Assembly (NCBI GenBank): GCA_028287285.1 | Contig: JAQBPY010000253.1 | Location: forward strand, 1-38,737 | Length of the DNA: 38,737 bases | From: Gemmatimonadota bacterium | GTDB taxonomy: Bacteria; Gemmatimonadota; Gemmatimonadetes; Gemmatimonadales; Gemmatimonadaceae | Reading direction: 5' to 3' | Part shown: one piece after another, positions 15,610 through 24,899 of the stretch | Position numbering within the stretch: position 1 is the first letter of the stretch | How the letters are laid out: every line of letters begins with the position of its first letter | The notes under the pieces: model-generated | The model's input: the letters and a program-made list of their open reading frames with translations, nothing else | Told to the model about the DNA's origin: nothing | Database searches by the model: none | Program-made: the position numbers and the translations under genes

Positions 15610-17697
15610 ATGAACACATGGCCCGGCAAACCAACCCCGCTCGGCGCAACCTGGGACGGCGACGGCGTGAACTTCGCGGTATTCTCGGGGAGCGCAGAAG
15701 CCGTGGAGCTGTGTCTGTTCAGTGAAGATGGAGTGGAAGAGCGAATCAACGTCGGCGCGAAAACCGATCAGGTCTGGCACTGTTACCTTCCAGGCGCGAA
15801 GCCGGGACAGCGGTACGGCTATCGCGTCCACGGGGAATACGCTCCGGAAAAGGGACTTCGCTTCAACTCGAGCAAGCTGCTGATCGATCCGTACACGCGC
15901 GCGACCACTGGCGTGATTCGCTGGAGCGACGATCTCTACGGCTATGAGGTGACCAGCACGCTCAATGACCGCGTGCCGAGTCTCGCCGACAATGCGGTGA
16001 GTGTCCCCAAGTGCGTCATCATCGACCCGCGCTTCGACTGGGAACGCGACAAGCGTCCCTGCACGGAATTTCACAAGACAGTCATCTACGAATGTCATGT
16101 GAGGGGCATGACCATGCGTCACCCCGGCGTGCCGTCGGCATTGCGCGGCCGCTATCTCGGTCTCTCGAGCCCGGCAATGCTCGAGTACTTCCAGCGGCTC
16201 GGCATCACGGCCGTGGAGCTGCTGCCCGTACATCAGCATGTCGTCGACCGGCACCTCGCGGTTCGTGGCCTCAACAACTACTGGGGCTACAATACCATTG
16301 GGTACTTCGCGCCGGATGCACGCTTTGCCTCTTCCGGAGGAGGAGCGCAGGTCACCGAGTTCAAGACAATGGTGAAGCAGCTTCATGCCGCCGGCATCGA
16401 GGTGATCCTCGACGTGGTCTACAACCACACCGGCGAGGGCAATCACGAAGGGCCCACGCTTTCCATGAAGGGCATCGACAATGCGGCGTACTACCGGCTC
16501 GAGCCCAATGATCGCCGGCTGTACACCGACTTTACCGGCACGGGCAATTCGCTCAACATGCGGCACCCGCGCACCGTGCAGCTCGTCATGGATTCGCTGC
16601 GCTACTGGGCCAACGAAATGCACGTCGACGGATTTCGCTTCGACCTCGCGCCCACACTCGCGCGCGAATCAAATGAATTCGAGCGTGGGTCGGCGTTCTT
16701 TGACGTCATCCAGCAGGATCCGGCATTCGCCGACGTGAAGCTCATTGCGGAACCGTGGGATGTGGCGCCTGGTGGATACCAGATGGGGAATTTCCCGGAG
16801 CGCTGGAGTGAATGGAACGGCCAGTACCGCGACGCGGTGCGGAGGTTCTGGCGCGGCGAGCGCGGCACGGTTCCCGAAACCGCCAGCCGCATTGCCGGCT
16901 CGAGCGACGTCTTTTCCGGAAGCAATCGCGGCACGTATGCGAGCCTGAACTTCGTGACCGCACACGACGGGTTCACGCTGCGCGACCTGGTCAGCTACGA
17001 GCAGAAGTGGAACGACGCCAACGGCGAGTACAGCGCGGATGGCACCAACGACAACCTGAGCCGCAACTGGGGCGTCGAGGGCGAGACGGACGACGACGTC
17101 ATTGTCCAGAAACGTTTTCGCCTCATGCGCAGCTTTCTTGCGACGCTCGCCTTTTCGCAAGGCGTGCCCATGCTCTCGCACGGCGACGAATTTGCCCGCA
17201 CCCAGCTCGGCAACAACAATGCATATGCTCAGGACAACGAGATCACCTGGCTGAACTGGGAGCTCAGCGCGGCGCAGCAGGAGCTGCTCAATTTCACCAG
17301 ACGCGTCATCGCCATTCGGCAGGCTCATCCAGCGCTACGGCGCAAGCACTTCTTTTCCGGTACGACGTCCGCGACAACGGGCAAAAAGGACGTGGCCTGG
17401 ATCCATCCCGACGGAAACGAGCTCGAGGACGTAGATTGGCGCGATACTGACCTGCGCGTCCTGGGCATGCTGATGGATGGAACGGCCACCGACGAAAGGG
17501 ACGAACGCGGCGCGCTGGTGGTGGGACAAACCTTGCTTCTCCTGATGAATGCCGGTGATACGCCGGTGCCTTTCACGCTTCCTGCGCCCGGTGCCTGGAT
17601 GATCATCGTCGATACGGCGTGCAACGCACTGGCGCGCACATCGGAGCAGGTCCAACTCGAGCCGCATGCACTGATGCTGCTGTCACTCGGCACGTGA
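15610..17697 (+). CDS. glgX: Glycogen debranching enzyme (isoamylase type, GH13)
   Basis: A 695-aa GlgX-type enzyme that hydrolyses alpha-1,6 branches of glycogen or limit dextrin. The N-terminal CBM48 (PTPLGATWDGDGVNFAVFSG) precedes the GH13 barrel. Conserved regions are ILDVVYNHTGEGN, DGFRFDLAP (nucleophile D345), LIAEPWD (acid/base E381) and FVTAHDGF (D453). The C-terminal beta domain ends with GQTLLLLMNAGDTPVPF. It starts 140 bp after the divergent tfoX-like start and is first in a run of four glucan genes on this strand. The next gene begins 42 bp downstream. Confidence 0.95.
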   Translation: MNTWPGKPTPLGATWDGDGVNFAVFSGSAEAVELCLFSEDGVEERINVGAKTDQVWHCYLPGAKPGQRYGYRVHGEYAPEKGLRFNSSKLLIDPYTRATTGVIRWSDDLYGYEVTSTLNDRVPSLADNAVSVPKCVIIDPRFDWERDKRPCTEFHKTVIYECHVRGMTMRHPGVPSALRGRYLGLSSPAMLEYFQRLGITAVELLPVHQHVVDRHLAVRGLNNYWGYNTIGYFAPDARFASSGGGAQVTEFKTMVKQLHAAGIEVILDVVYNHTGEGNHEGPTLSMKGIDNAAYYRLEPNDRRLYTDFTGTGNSLNMRHPRTVQLVMDSLRYWANEMHVDGFRFDLAPTLARESNEFERGSAFFDVIQQDPAFADVKLIAEPWDVAPGGYQMGNFPERWSEWNGQYRDAVRRFWRGERGTVPETASRIAGSSDVFSGSNRGTYASLNFVTAHDGFTLRDLVSYEQKWNDANGEYSADGTNDNLSRNWGVEGETDDDVIVQKRFRLMRSFLATLAFSQGVPMLSHGDEFARTQLGNNNAYAQDNEITWLNWELSAAQQELLNFTRRVIAIRQAHPALRRKHFFSGTTSATTGKKDVAWIHPDGNELEDVDWRDTDLRVLGMLMDGTATDERDERGALVVGQTLLLLMNAGDTPVPFTLPAPGAWMIIVDTACNALARTSEQVQLEPHALMLLSLGT

Positions 17698-17739
17698 CGG
17701 TGCCATGATTGCGCTCCCGACCATGAACGAACGGACGAC

Positions 17740-19917
17740 ATGAATCCCGGCGCACGCGCTGCATTGCTCGACGGCCGTCACAGCGACCCGCACATGGTGC
17801 TCGGGCCGCACCCGCATACGTCGCTCGGAATTGACGGAACAGTCGTCCGTGTGTTTCAGCCCGCCGCGGCAGACTGCCTGATTGTCCGCGACGGCGTGGC
17901 CACGGCGATGCGCGATGAAGGGGCGGGATTCTTCAGCATTTTCCTGCCGGCGACCGTGATGCCGTTTCGCTACTCGCTCCGCTTCATCGCGCACGACGGA
18001 CGCACCTGGGAGCGCGGCGACCCATATCGTCACGCGCCGGTGCCGGGCGAGATGGATCTCCATCTGTTCAACGAAGGCACGCATCGCCAGCTGTGGAAGA
18101 TGCTTGGCGCCCACCTCCGCGAAATGGAAGGCGATGAAGGCGTTGCATTCGTGGTGTGGGCGCCCAATGCGGATCGGGTGAGTGTCGTGGGCGACTGGTG
18201 CGGCTGGGACGGACGCCAGTTCCCCATGCGCAAGATGGCAGGCAGTGGGCTCTGGGAGATTTTCATTCCCGGACTTGCGGCAAATGCGCTTTACAAGTTC
18301 GAGCTGCGTACGCATGCGGGACTGCTCCGCCTCAAATCGGACCCGATGGGCTTCAAGATGCAACAGGCGCCCGAGACGGCGTCCATCGTTGTGCGCGAAG
18401 ATGCTTACAGCTGGCGCGATGGCCACTGGATGACCACGCGAAAAACGCGTGACATGGTCAGGGAGCCAGTCCACATCTACGAGGTGCACCTGGGCTCCTG
18501 GGCGCGCGTTCCGGAAGACAATAACCGGTCGCTGAGCTACCGGGAGATTGCGCCGAGGCTCGCGGATCACGTAAAGCGGATGGGCTTTACGCATGTGGAG
18601 CTGCTACCGGTGATGGAGCATCCATTTTACGGGTCCTGGGGCTATCAGGTAACGGGATATTTCGCGGCATCGTCACGGTACGGCTCTCCCGATGACCTGC
18701 GCTTCCTGATCGACACGCTGCACGAGGCAGGCGTCGGGGTATTCCTCGATTGGGTGCCCGCGCATTTTCCAAAAGACGACTACGCGCTGCGGCGCTTCGA
18801 CGGCAGCGCATTGTACGAGCACGATGATCCCCGTCTGGGCGAACATCCGGACTGGGGCACGCTGATCTTCAATTACGGCCGAAAGGAAGTACGCAACTTT
18901 CTCGTGGCCAACGCGCTCTTCTGGCTGAACGAATTTCACATCGACGGTTTACGCGTGGACGCAGTGGCCTCCATGCTCTATCTGGATTACAGCCGAGAGC
19001 ATGGGCAGTGGGTGCCGAACAAGTTTGGCGGGCGCGAGAACCTCGAGGCCATTGATTTCCTGCGCGAGATGACCGCAGCGGTGCGGGAATACGCTCCCGG
19101 CTGCGTGACCATCGCAGAAGATTCCACCGCATGGCCCAAGGTGACACATCCCATTTCCGAAGGGGGCCTTGGCTTCACCTTCAAGTGGAACATGGGCTGG
19201 ATGCACGACACGCTGGAATATTTCGCCAAGGATCCCGTCTATCGTCGCTTTCATCACGACGACCTGACCTTTGCGATGATGTACGAGGGCACGGAGCATT
19301 TCATCATGCCGCTCTCGCATGACGAGATGGTGCACCTCAAGGGCTCGTTGTTTCACAAGATGCCCGGTGATCGCTGGCAGAAGCTGGCCAACCTCCGTGC
19401 GCTGTTCGCGTATCAGGTGACCCGCCCCGGAAAGTCGCTGCTGTTCATGGGAAGCGAGCTTGCGCCGCCGAACGAATGGAATCACGACCAGTCGCTGGAC
19501 TGGCACCTCGAGCAGGAGCCCGATCGGGCCGCGTTCAAGGCGTACGTCGCGCGTCTTGGAAATCTGTACCAGGAGACGCACGCCCTCTGGGAGAGAGATG
19601 GCGAGCAGGGCGGATTCGAGTGGCTCGATGTGGCCGACCGGGACAGCTCGGTGCTGTCGTACATTCGCCATGGCGCCGATTCGCACGCACTGATCTTGCT
19701 GAATCTTTTGCCAACGCCGCATCAGCGGTATCGGTTCGGCGTACCCCACGCTGGCGAATACACCACGGTGCTCTCGAGCGACGCCGCGGCCTGGGGTGGG
19801 AGCGGCTACGCGACCTCGGCAACGGTCAAGACGGAGGGCATTCCATATCATGGCCGCCAGCAATCCATCGAAATTGCGTTGCCGCCACTGTCGGCCATGA
19901 TCCTGGTACCCGTGTAA
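17740..19917 (+). CDS. glgB: 1,4-alpha-glucan branching enzyme (GH13)
   Basis: A 725-aa GlgB with the long N-terminus: an N1 module (LLDGRHSDPHMVLGPHPH), then a CBM48 (FVVWAPNADRVSVVGDWCGW). The catalytic barrel shows VFLDWVPAHFPKDD, GLRVDAVASMLY (nucleophile D407), TIAEDSTAWP (acid/base E460) and PLSHDEMVHLKGSL, and the C-terminal domain ends LPPLSAMILVPV. It forms alpha-1,6 branch points by transferring glucan segments. It lies between glgX and malQ in the same direction, so the set can both build branches and take them apart. Glycogen synthase and GlgC are not in this window. Confidence 0.97.
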   Translation: MNPGARAALLDGRHSDPHMVLGPHPHTSLGIDGTVVRVFQPAAADCLIVRDGVATAMRDEGAGFFSIFLPATVMPFRYSLRFIAHDGRTWERGDPYRHAPVPGEMDLHLFNEGTHRQLWKMLGAHLREMEGDEGVAFVVWAPNADRVSVVGDWCGWDGRQFPMRKMAGSGLWEIFIPGLAANALYKFELRTHAGLLRLKSDPMGFKMQQAPETASIVVREDAYSWRDGHWMTTRKTRDMVREPVHIYEVHLGSWARVPEDNNRSLSYREIAPRLADHVKRMGFTHVELLPVMEHPFYGSWGYQVTGYFAASSRYGSPDDLRFLIDTLHEAGVGVFLDWVPAHFPKDDYALRRFDGSALYEHDDPRLGEHPDWGTLIFNYGRKEVRNFLVANALFWLNEFHIDGLRVDAVASMLYLDYSREHGQWVPNKFGGRENLEAIDFLREMTAAVREYAPGCVTIAEDSTAWPKVTHPISEGGLGFTFKWNMGWMHDTLEYFAKDPVYRRFHHDDLTFAMMYEGTEHFIMPLSHDEMVHLKGSLFHKMPGDRWQKLANLRALFAYQVTRPGKSLLFMGSELAPPNEWNHDQSLDWHLEQEPDRAAFKAYVARLGNLYQETHALWERDGEQGGFEWLDVADRDSSVLSYIRHGADSHALILLNLLPTPHQRYRFGVPHAGEYTTVLSSDAAAWGGSGYATSATVKTEGIPYHGRQQSIEIALPPLSAMILVPV

Positions 19918-19980
19918 GGTGCTCGATTTTTGCGCGGAAGACCTTCCCCTTGAACTGGATTGTGACTTTGGACTCCAGAG

Positions 19981-22113
19981 ATGACCGACCACCGGCCGCA
20001 ACTTCGTAGGCTCGCGAGCCGGCTCGGCATAGAGGACGAGTTCGTCGACCAGCTGGGCGGTATGCGTCGCACCACGGACGAGACGCGCGAGATACTGCTC
20101 GCCGCCATGGGTCACGACGCAAGCACCGAAGCGGCCGCGGCAGACGCACTACGGGCGCTGAAGCGCGATCGCAGGCGTCACGTCATCGCGCCGGTTCATG
20201 TGGTGCGCCAGCGCAGCCGGTCATTGAAGCGTGTACGTGTGCGCATTCCACACATGCACGCCGGCGCCGTGCAGTGGACCATCACGTTGCGCACCGAGGA
20301 AGGCATCATCTCACGGTGGTCGGGCACCATCGAGGGTGGCGAGCCGCGACGCCACACCTTCGACCTCCCGGCCACGCTGCCACTCGGTTATCACGATCTC
20401 GTCGTTCGCTTTCAGGGCGGCGGAAAACGACGGACCGGTGCTCAACGACTCATCGTCGTGCCGTCACAGTGCACGCAACCCGAGGCCCGTCTCGCAGGCA
20501 GGCGCGGCTTCGGCATCACCACGAACCTCTACACAATTCGCAGCGCATCGAACTGGGGTGCAGGCGACATCGGTGACATCACGTCCATTGCGAGGTGGCT
20601 TGGGCAGCACGGAGGCGCATTCGTCGGCATGAATCCAATGCATGCGCTGCGCAACGAAGGCTATGACGTCAGCCCGTACAGCCCCATTACGCGGCTGTTC
20701 AGGAATCCGCTCTACCTGCGTATCGACGACATTCCCGAGCTCCAGCACGATACAGCGGCACGCGCACGAATTGCATCGCAGGAATTCCAGGATGCCGTGA
20801 CCGATCTGCGCGCAGCCACGATGCTCGAGAATGCACGCGTGATGGCACTGCGCGCTCCCATTCTCGAATCGCTGCATCGCACGTTCGTGGAGCGCGAGGT
20901 GCGCCCGCGAACCATTCGCGGACGAGCATACGCCGAATACGCGAAGCGCGAAGATCCTGCGCTCACGCTCTTTGCGACGTACATGACCATCGCGGAGCGC
21001 GAAGGACCAGACGCGCGCGAATGGCCTGCGCCGTTTCGCGATCCGCATGGTGAATCCGTCGCCGCGTTCAGGCGCGAGCACGCCGGTCGAATCGACTACC
21101 ATTGCTGGCTGCAGTTCGAGCTCGACCGGCAGCTCGGTGTCGCCGCCGCGGATGCAGCGGAGGCAGGCCTCGCACTTGGTATGTACCAGGATCTTGCGGT
21201 GGGATCGTCGGCGTCGGGAAGCGACGTCTGGTCGTATCCCGAGTTGTTCCGGCAGGGTGCCACAGTTGGAGCGCCGCCCGACATGTACTCCGACGACGGA
21301 CAGAACTGGGGGCTGCCCGCGATTGACCCCCATGTTCTTCGCCAGACCGGATATGACTACTGGATTCGCATCCTGCGAGCCGGCTTTCGCCACACGGGCG
21401 CACTGCGCATCGATCACGCGCTCGGTCTCTTTCGCATGTATTGGGTTCCCCTCGGTGAATCGGCGCGACAGGGTGCCTACGTCCGATCATTTACCAATGA
21501 ACTATTGGGGATTCTCGCCCTCGAGAGCGTGCGTCACAATGCACTCGTCGTCGGTGAAGATCTCGGCACTATTCCACCGCACGTACCAGCGGTGCTGGCG
21601 AAATGGGGGGTGCTTGGCTCAAGGGTGCAGGTATTCGAGCGGGACTTTCATTCCGGCCGCTTCCGGCCTGCCAGTGAATATCCGCGCATGGCCCTTGCCA
21701 CCGTGAACACCCACGATCTCCCTCCGCTGGTTGGCTGGGCCGAGGGGCGCGATGTTGCGCTCAGGACGGAGGTCGGTGATTTGTCGGACCCCGCCGTCGC
21801 GTCGCAGATGTTCGACGCCCGGCGGCGCGACGTCGACGCCCTCGTCGCCTCGCTGGTCGAAGCGGGGTTGCTGCCGCAGGACGCACACAATGGCGTGGCA
21901 TCGGACGCACTCATCATGGCGGTGCACGCATTTATCAGAAGGACACCCTCGGCACTCGTGGGCCTCTCGTTCGATGACCTCGCGCTGGAGTCTGCGCCCG
22001 TGAACATCCCGGGGGTATGGCAGGACAAGTATCCGAGTTGGTCGCGGCGTATGCGTGCCACACTCGAGACACTGCTCGCTGATTCGCGCACAGTGCGGCT
22101 CCTCGGAGCGTAG
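19981..22113 (+). CDS. malQ: 4-alpha-glucanotransferase (amylomaltase, GH77)
   Basis: A 710-aa GH77 enzyme that disproportionates malto-oligosaccharides, rebuilding short chains left by phosphorylase. The N-terminal 150 residues are the beta-rich extension seen in long MalQ proteins. The catalytic part has SNWGAGDIGDITSIARWL, FVGMNPMHALR, SPYSPITRLFRNPLYLRI, GALRIDHALGLFRMYW (nucleophile D478), VVGEDLGTIPP (acid/base E526) and VNTHDLPPLVGW. The start ATG 19981 follows an AGAG site. It lies 63 bp after glgB and 108 bp before glgP. Confidence 0.95.
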   Translation: MTDHRPQLRRLASRLGIEDEFVDQLGGMRRTTDETREILLAAMGHDASTEAAAADALRALKRDRRRHVIAPVHVVRQRSRSLKRVRVRIPHMHAGAVQWTITLRTEEGIISRWSGTIEGGEPRRHTFDLPATLPLGYHDLVVRFQGGGKRRTGAQRLIVVPSQCTQPEARLAGRRGFGITTNLYTIRSASNWGAGDIGDITSIARWLGQHGGAFVGMNPMHALRNEGYDVSPYSPITRLFRNPLYLRIDDIPELQHDTAARARIASQEFQDAVTDLRAATMLENARVMALRAPILESLHRTFVEREVRPRTIRGRAYAEYAKREDPALTLFATYMTIAEREGPDAREWPAPFRDPHGESVAAFRREHAGRIDYHCWLQFELDRQLGVAAADAAEAGLALGMYQDLAVGSSASGSDVWSYPELFRQGATVGAPPDMYSDDGQNWGLPAIDPHVLRQTGYDYWIRILRAGFRHTGALRIDHALGLFRMYWVPLGESARQGAYVRSFTNELLGILALESVRHNALVVGEDLGTIPPHVPAVLAKWGVLGSRVQVFERDFHSGRFRPASEYPRMALATVNTHDLPPLVGWAEGRDVALRTEVGDLSDPAVASQMFDARRRDVDALVASLVEAGLLPQDAHNGVASDALIMAVHAFIRRTPSALVGLSFDDLALESAPVNIPGVWQDKYPSWSRRMRATLETLLADSRTVRLLGA

Positions 22114-22221
22114 ACACCGGGCTGGGCCATTTGAGTCGGGCTGGTTCGTGGCTAAATTCAAGATTCCCGCCCAATACCGCGCGGTCCACTCGCGCTTCCG
22201 GTATACAGTTTCGAGGTTGTC

Positions 22222-23961
22222 ATGACGTTAGGCACGGCTCGTACGACTGTCGCGTATTTCTCCATGGAGATCTGTCTCGAACAGGCAATCCCCACCTACA
22301 GCGGCGGGCTCGGCGTCCTGGCTGGTGACACGCTGCGCTCTGCCGCCGACCTTGGCGTGCCGCTCGTGGCCGTCACGCTGCTCCATCGCAAGGGGTACTT
22401 CGAGCAGCACCTCGACGCCACCGGCCAGCAGTCGGAAACGCCGGTGAGCTGGAAGCCCGAAGAGGTGCTCGACCGGCTTCCAGAGCGTACCAGCGTCACC
22501 ATCGAAGGGCGCGAAGTCCACGTCACGGCATGGCTCTATTCGGTAAAGGGTGTGCGCGGGCATGTCGTCCCCGTTTTCCTGCTCGATACCAACCTCCCGG
22601 AAAACAGCGAGTGGGATCGCACGCTCACCGATTGCCTCTACGGCGGCGACGAGCATTATCGGCTCTGTCAGGAAATCGTGCTGGGCATGGGCGGGGCGGC
22701 ACTCCTTCAGGAGCTCGAGTACAATGGGCCGGTTACGTATCACCTGAACGAAGGGCACTCCGCGCTCCTCACGCTGCAGCTGATCGAGCAGCAGCTGGGT
22801 GCGCGGCCACGCTTCGAGCTCGAGGATGAGGATATTGCCGAGGTGCGGAAGCACTGCGTCTTCACGACGCACACGCCGGTGCCCGCCGGGCACGACAAGT
22901 TCGGCGTCGACATGGTCAAGAGCGTGCTCGGCGATGACCGGCTGGCGCTGCTCGAGCTGATTGGCGGTGTGAGCGACGGCTACCTCAACATGACACACCT
23001 CGCGCTGCATCTCACGCGCTTCGTCAACGGCGTTGCCATGCGCCACCGCGACGTGTCGCAGGCGATGTTCCCCAGTTACAACATCAAGTCGATCACGAAC
23101 GGGGTGCATGCCCGCACGTGGGCCGCGCCTGTCTTTGCAGCCCTGTTCGACAAGCATGTGCCGGAATGGCGCAAGGACAACCTGTACCTGCGTTATGTGG
23201 AGAGCATTCCGCTCCAGGAAATCCGCAGCACACGCGCCGAGAGCAAGGCCCTTCTGCTTCGGGAAGTAGAGAAGCGCACCGGTGTGCAGCTCGATCCGGC
23301 CGTGATGACCATTGGATTTGCGCGCCGTGCCACGCCCTACAAGCGCGCGGATCTCATCTTCTCCGATATCGAGCGTCTTGCGTCCATTGCGCGGAACGTC
23401 GGCAAGATCCAGCTCGTGTTCGGTGGCAAGGCACATCCGCACGACGGCGGCGGCAAGGAGCTCATTCGCCGCATCTTTGCGGCTGACGAGCGGCTGGGCG
23501 GCCTCGTCGACGTCGTGTATCTCGAGAACTACGAGATGGCGCTCGCGGCGACGATGGTGGCGGGCGTGGATCTGTGGCTCAACAACCCCATGAAGCCGCT
23601 CGAGGCCTCGGGCACTAGCGGAATGAAGGCCGCCATCAACGGCGTTCCGTCATTCAGCGTGCTGGATGGCTGGTGGGTGGAAGGGTGTGTTGAAGGAGTG
23701 ACCGGCTGGGCCATCGGCGATGCATTGCCGGACGGCGACGGCTCGCGCGACGTGCTCGATCTCTACAACAAGCTGGAACGCGTCATCCTCCCCATGTTCT
23801 ATGGACTTCCATTTTCCTACGCGGAAGTGATGCGGTCGTCCATCGCGTTGAACGGCAGCTTCTTCAACACGCAGCGCATGGTGAGGCAGTACGTGCACAA
23901 CGCGTACTTTCCCGATCGTCTTGCCACGGATGTGAGCGTCGAGGAAACAGCGCTGCTCTAG
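22222..23961 (+). CDS. glgP: Alpha-glucan phosphorylase, short type (GT35)
   Basis: A 579-aa alpha-glucan phosphorylase releasing glucose 1-phosphate from glucan ends with phosphate and PLP. Signs are VAYFSMEICLEQAIPTYSGG with GLGVLAGDTLRSAADLG, YHLNEGHSALL, FTTHTPVPAGHDKF, RRATPYKRADLIF and the PLP lysine K469 in SGTSGMKAAINGVPSFSVL. It is shorter than the about 800-aa classic phosphorylases and matches the compact AgP-like group that lacks the N-terminal regulatory part, so control by phosphorylation or AMP is unlikely. ATG 22222 has a GAGG site five bases upstream. Last gene of the glucan run, convergent with the next gene (28-bp gap). Confidence 0.93.
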   Translation: MTLGTARTTVAYFSMEICLEQAIPTYSGGLGVLAGDTLRSAADLGVPLVAVTLLHRKGYFEQHLDATGQQSETPVSWKPEEVLDRLPERTSVTIEGREVHVTAWLYSVKGVRGHVVPVFLLDTNLPENSEWDRTLTDCLYGGDEHYRLCQEIVLGMGGAALLQELEYNGPVTYHLNEGHSALLTLQLIEQQLGARPRFELEDEDIAEVRKHCVFTTHTPVPAGHDKFGVDMVKSVLGDDRLALLELIGGVSDGYLNMTHLALHLTRFVNGVAMRHRDVSQAMFPSYNIKSITNGVHARTWAAPVFAALFDKHVPEWRKDNLYLRYVESIPLQEIRSTRAESKALLLREVEKRTGVQLDPAVMTIGFARRATPYKRADLIFSDIERLASIARNVGKIQLVFGGKAHPHDGGGKELIRRIFAADERLGGLVDVVYLENYEMALAATMVAGVDLWLNNPMKPLEASGTSGMKAAINGVPSFSVLDGWWVEGCVEGVTGWAIGDALPDGDGSRDVLDLYNKLERVILPMFYGLPFSYAEVMRSSIALNGSFFNTQRMVRQYVHNAYFPDRLATDVSVEETALL

Positions 23962-23989
23962 TGACAGTGCTGTTCGGCCTACCAGCGCT

Positions 23990-24796
23990 TCATTGCCTGC
24001 TCCAGAGCAAGAGCACGCCGCATGACGTGCTCGTGCCACCAAATTCCGCCGGTGCCCCGCTGGTGGTCGGGTAGTACTCGGCGCCGGCAAGGTTGCCGAG
24101 TTGAAACTCCGACAGGTCCGCGGGCAGCGATGCCGTGCCCGCCGCCCCGCGCCGAGGAGGCGCGGAAGGGTGCGCGAGCCGTACGCCGTCGAGGTACACG
24201 TCCGGCCCACCTCCGCTGCCGCAGTGCGGGGAGGGTCCGAGCAGGGCCGCACCCTGCCGTCCCATCCTGATTGGAATGGTCGGAATGTGTGCGATGAGCG
24301 AGCTGCCCAGATCCATCCCGCGGCTTTCGTCCTTCCGTATTTGCGCTTCCGGCACGAAGTGGCCGGTCGCCGATTTCCGCCGCCGATCCTCGAAGGCGCG
24401 GAGGTTTGGCGAGATGTAGCGCGGTCCGGAATCGACCGTGGCCACGGCGGGGAGCTCCGTCACGCGTGTCAGCACGATGGTCATGGGCATCGTGTCCGTG
24501 GGCGAGATCCCGATCATCATCGTCTGCTGCTGAAAGCCGAGCTTCCTGATGCGCACCAGTGCTCCCCCGTCGGGGAGAAATGCGAGTGATGCGGTACCCG
24601 TGGTCGTCGTCCGAACCGAGTTCCCGGCGAGCACGTCAATGACGTCGACGTCTGCCACGGGCGCGCCGCTCGTGTTGTCGAACACCCCGATAACGCGTTG
24701 GCGATAGCGGGTGGTGTCGTGCTGCGCGTCGCACCTGATGAGTGCCGCGAACGACATGAACGCCGCGAAAACGGACTGCGCTCCGACCCCTGTCAT
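23990..24796 (-). CDS. Secreted CarboxypepD-regulatory/TonB-plug-like protein without barrel
   Basis: A 268-aa exported protein. After a hydrophobic N-terminus (SVFAAFMSFAALIRCDAQ) comes a beta-sandwich of the carboxypeptidase-regulatory type (IGVFDNTSGAPVADVDVIDV to LVRIRKLGFQQQTMMI), then a plug-like part with PDVYLDGVRL, LAGAEYYPTTSGAPAEFGG and a final SCGVLLLWSR. This order equals the first 250 residues of TonB receptors but no barrel follows. Such truncated forms recur in Gemmatimonadota-like genomes (from memory of the group) and their function is unknown. It is convergent with glgP and divergent from the aldolase gene. Confidence 0.75.
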   Translation of the reverse strand: MTGVGAQSVFAAFMSFAALIRCDAQHDTTRYRQRVIGVFDNTSGAPVADVDVIDVLAGNSVRTTTTGTASLAFLPDGGALVRIRKLGFQQQTMMIGISPTDTMPMTIVLTRVTELPAVATVDSGPRYISPNLRAFEDRRRKSATGHFVPEAQIRKDESRGMDLGSSLIAHIPTIPIRMGRQGAALLGPSPHCGSGGGPDVYLDGVRLAHPSAPPRRGAAGTASLPADLSEFQLGNLAGAEYYPTTSGAPAEFGGTSTSCGVLLLWSRQ

Positions 24797-24899
24797 GCTC
24801 GCCTGCCAGATCCTGGAAGAGACAATATGATCAGTTGACGTCCGCCTTGCAAAAGGCTTTGTTCAATCGTCGAACATTCACACTCCCAACCAATTCACG

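Noticed and set aside
15316..16623. Long minus-strand frame opposite glgX
   Set aside because: It is antisense to the conserved GH13 motifs, contains no recognisable domain and overlaps the TfoX-like gene.
18949..20115. A 388-codon minus-strand frame opposite glgB/malQ
   Set aside because: Antisense to catalytic regions of GlgB; composition is that of a shadow frame.
22228..23442. A 404-codon minus-strand frame opposite glgP
   Set aside because: Mirrors the phosphorylase codons, with no start signal or family motif.
24835..24863. TTGACG with a TTTGTT-like -10 before the aldolase gene
   Set aside because: The -10 match is poor and other alignments are equally good, so no promoter is called.
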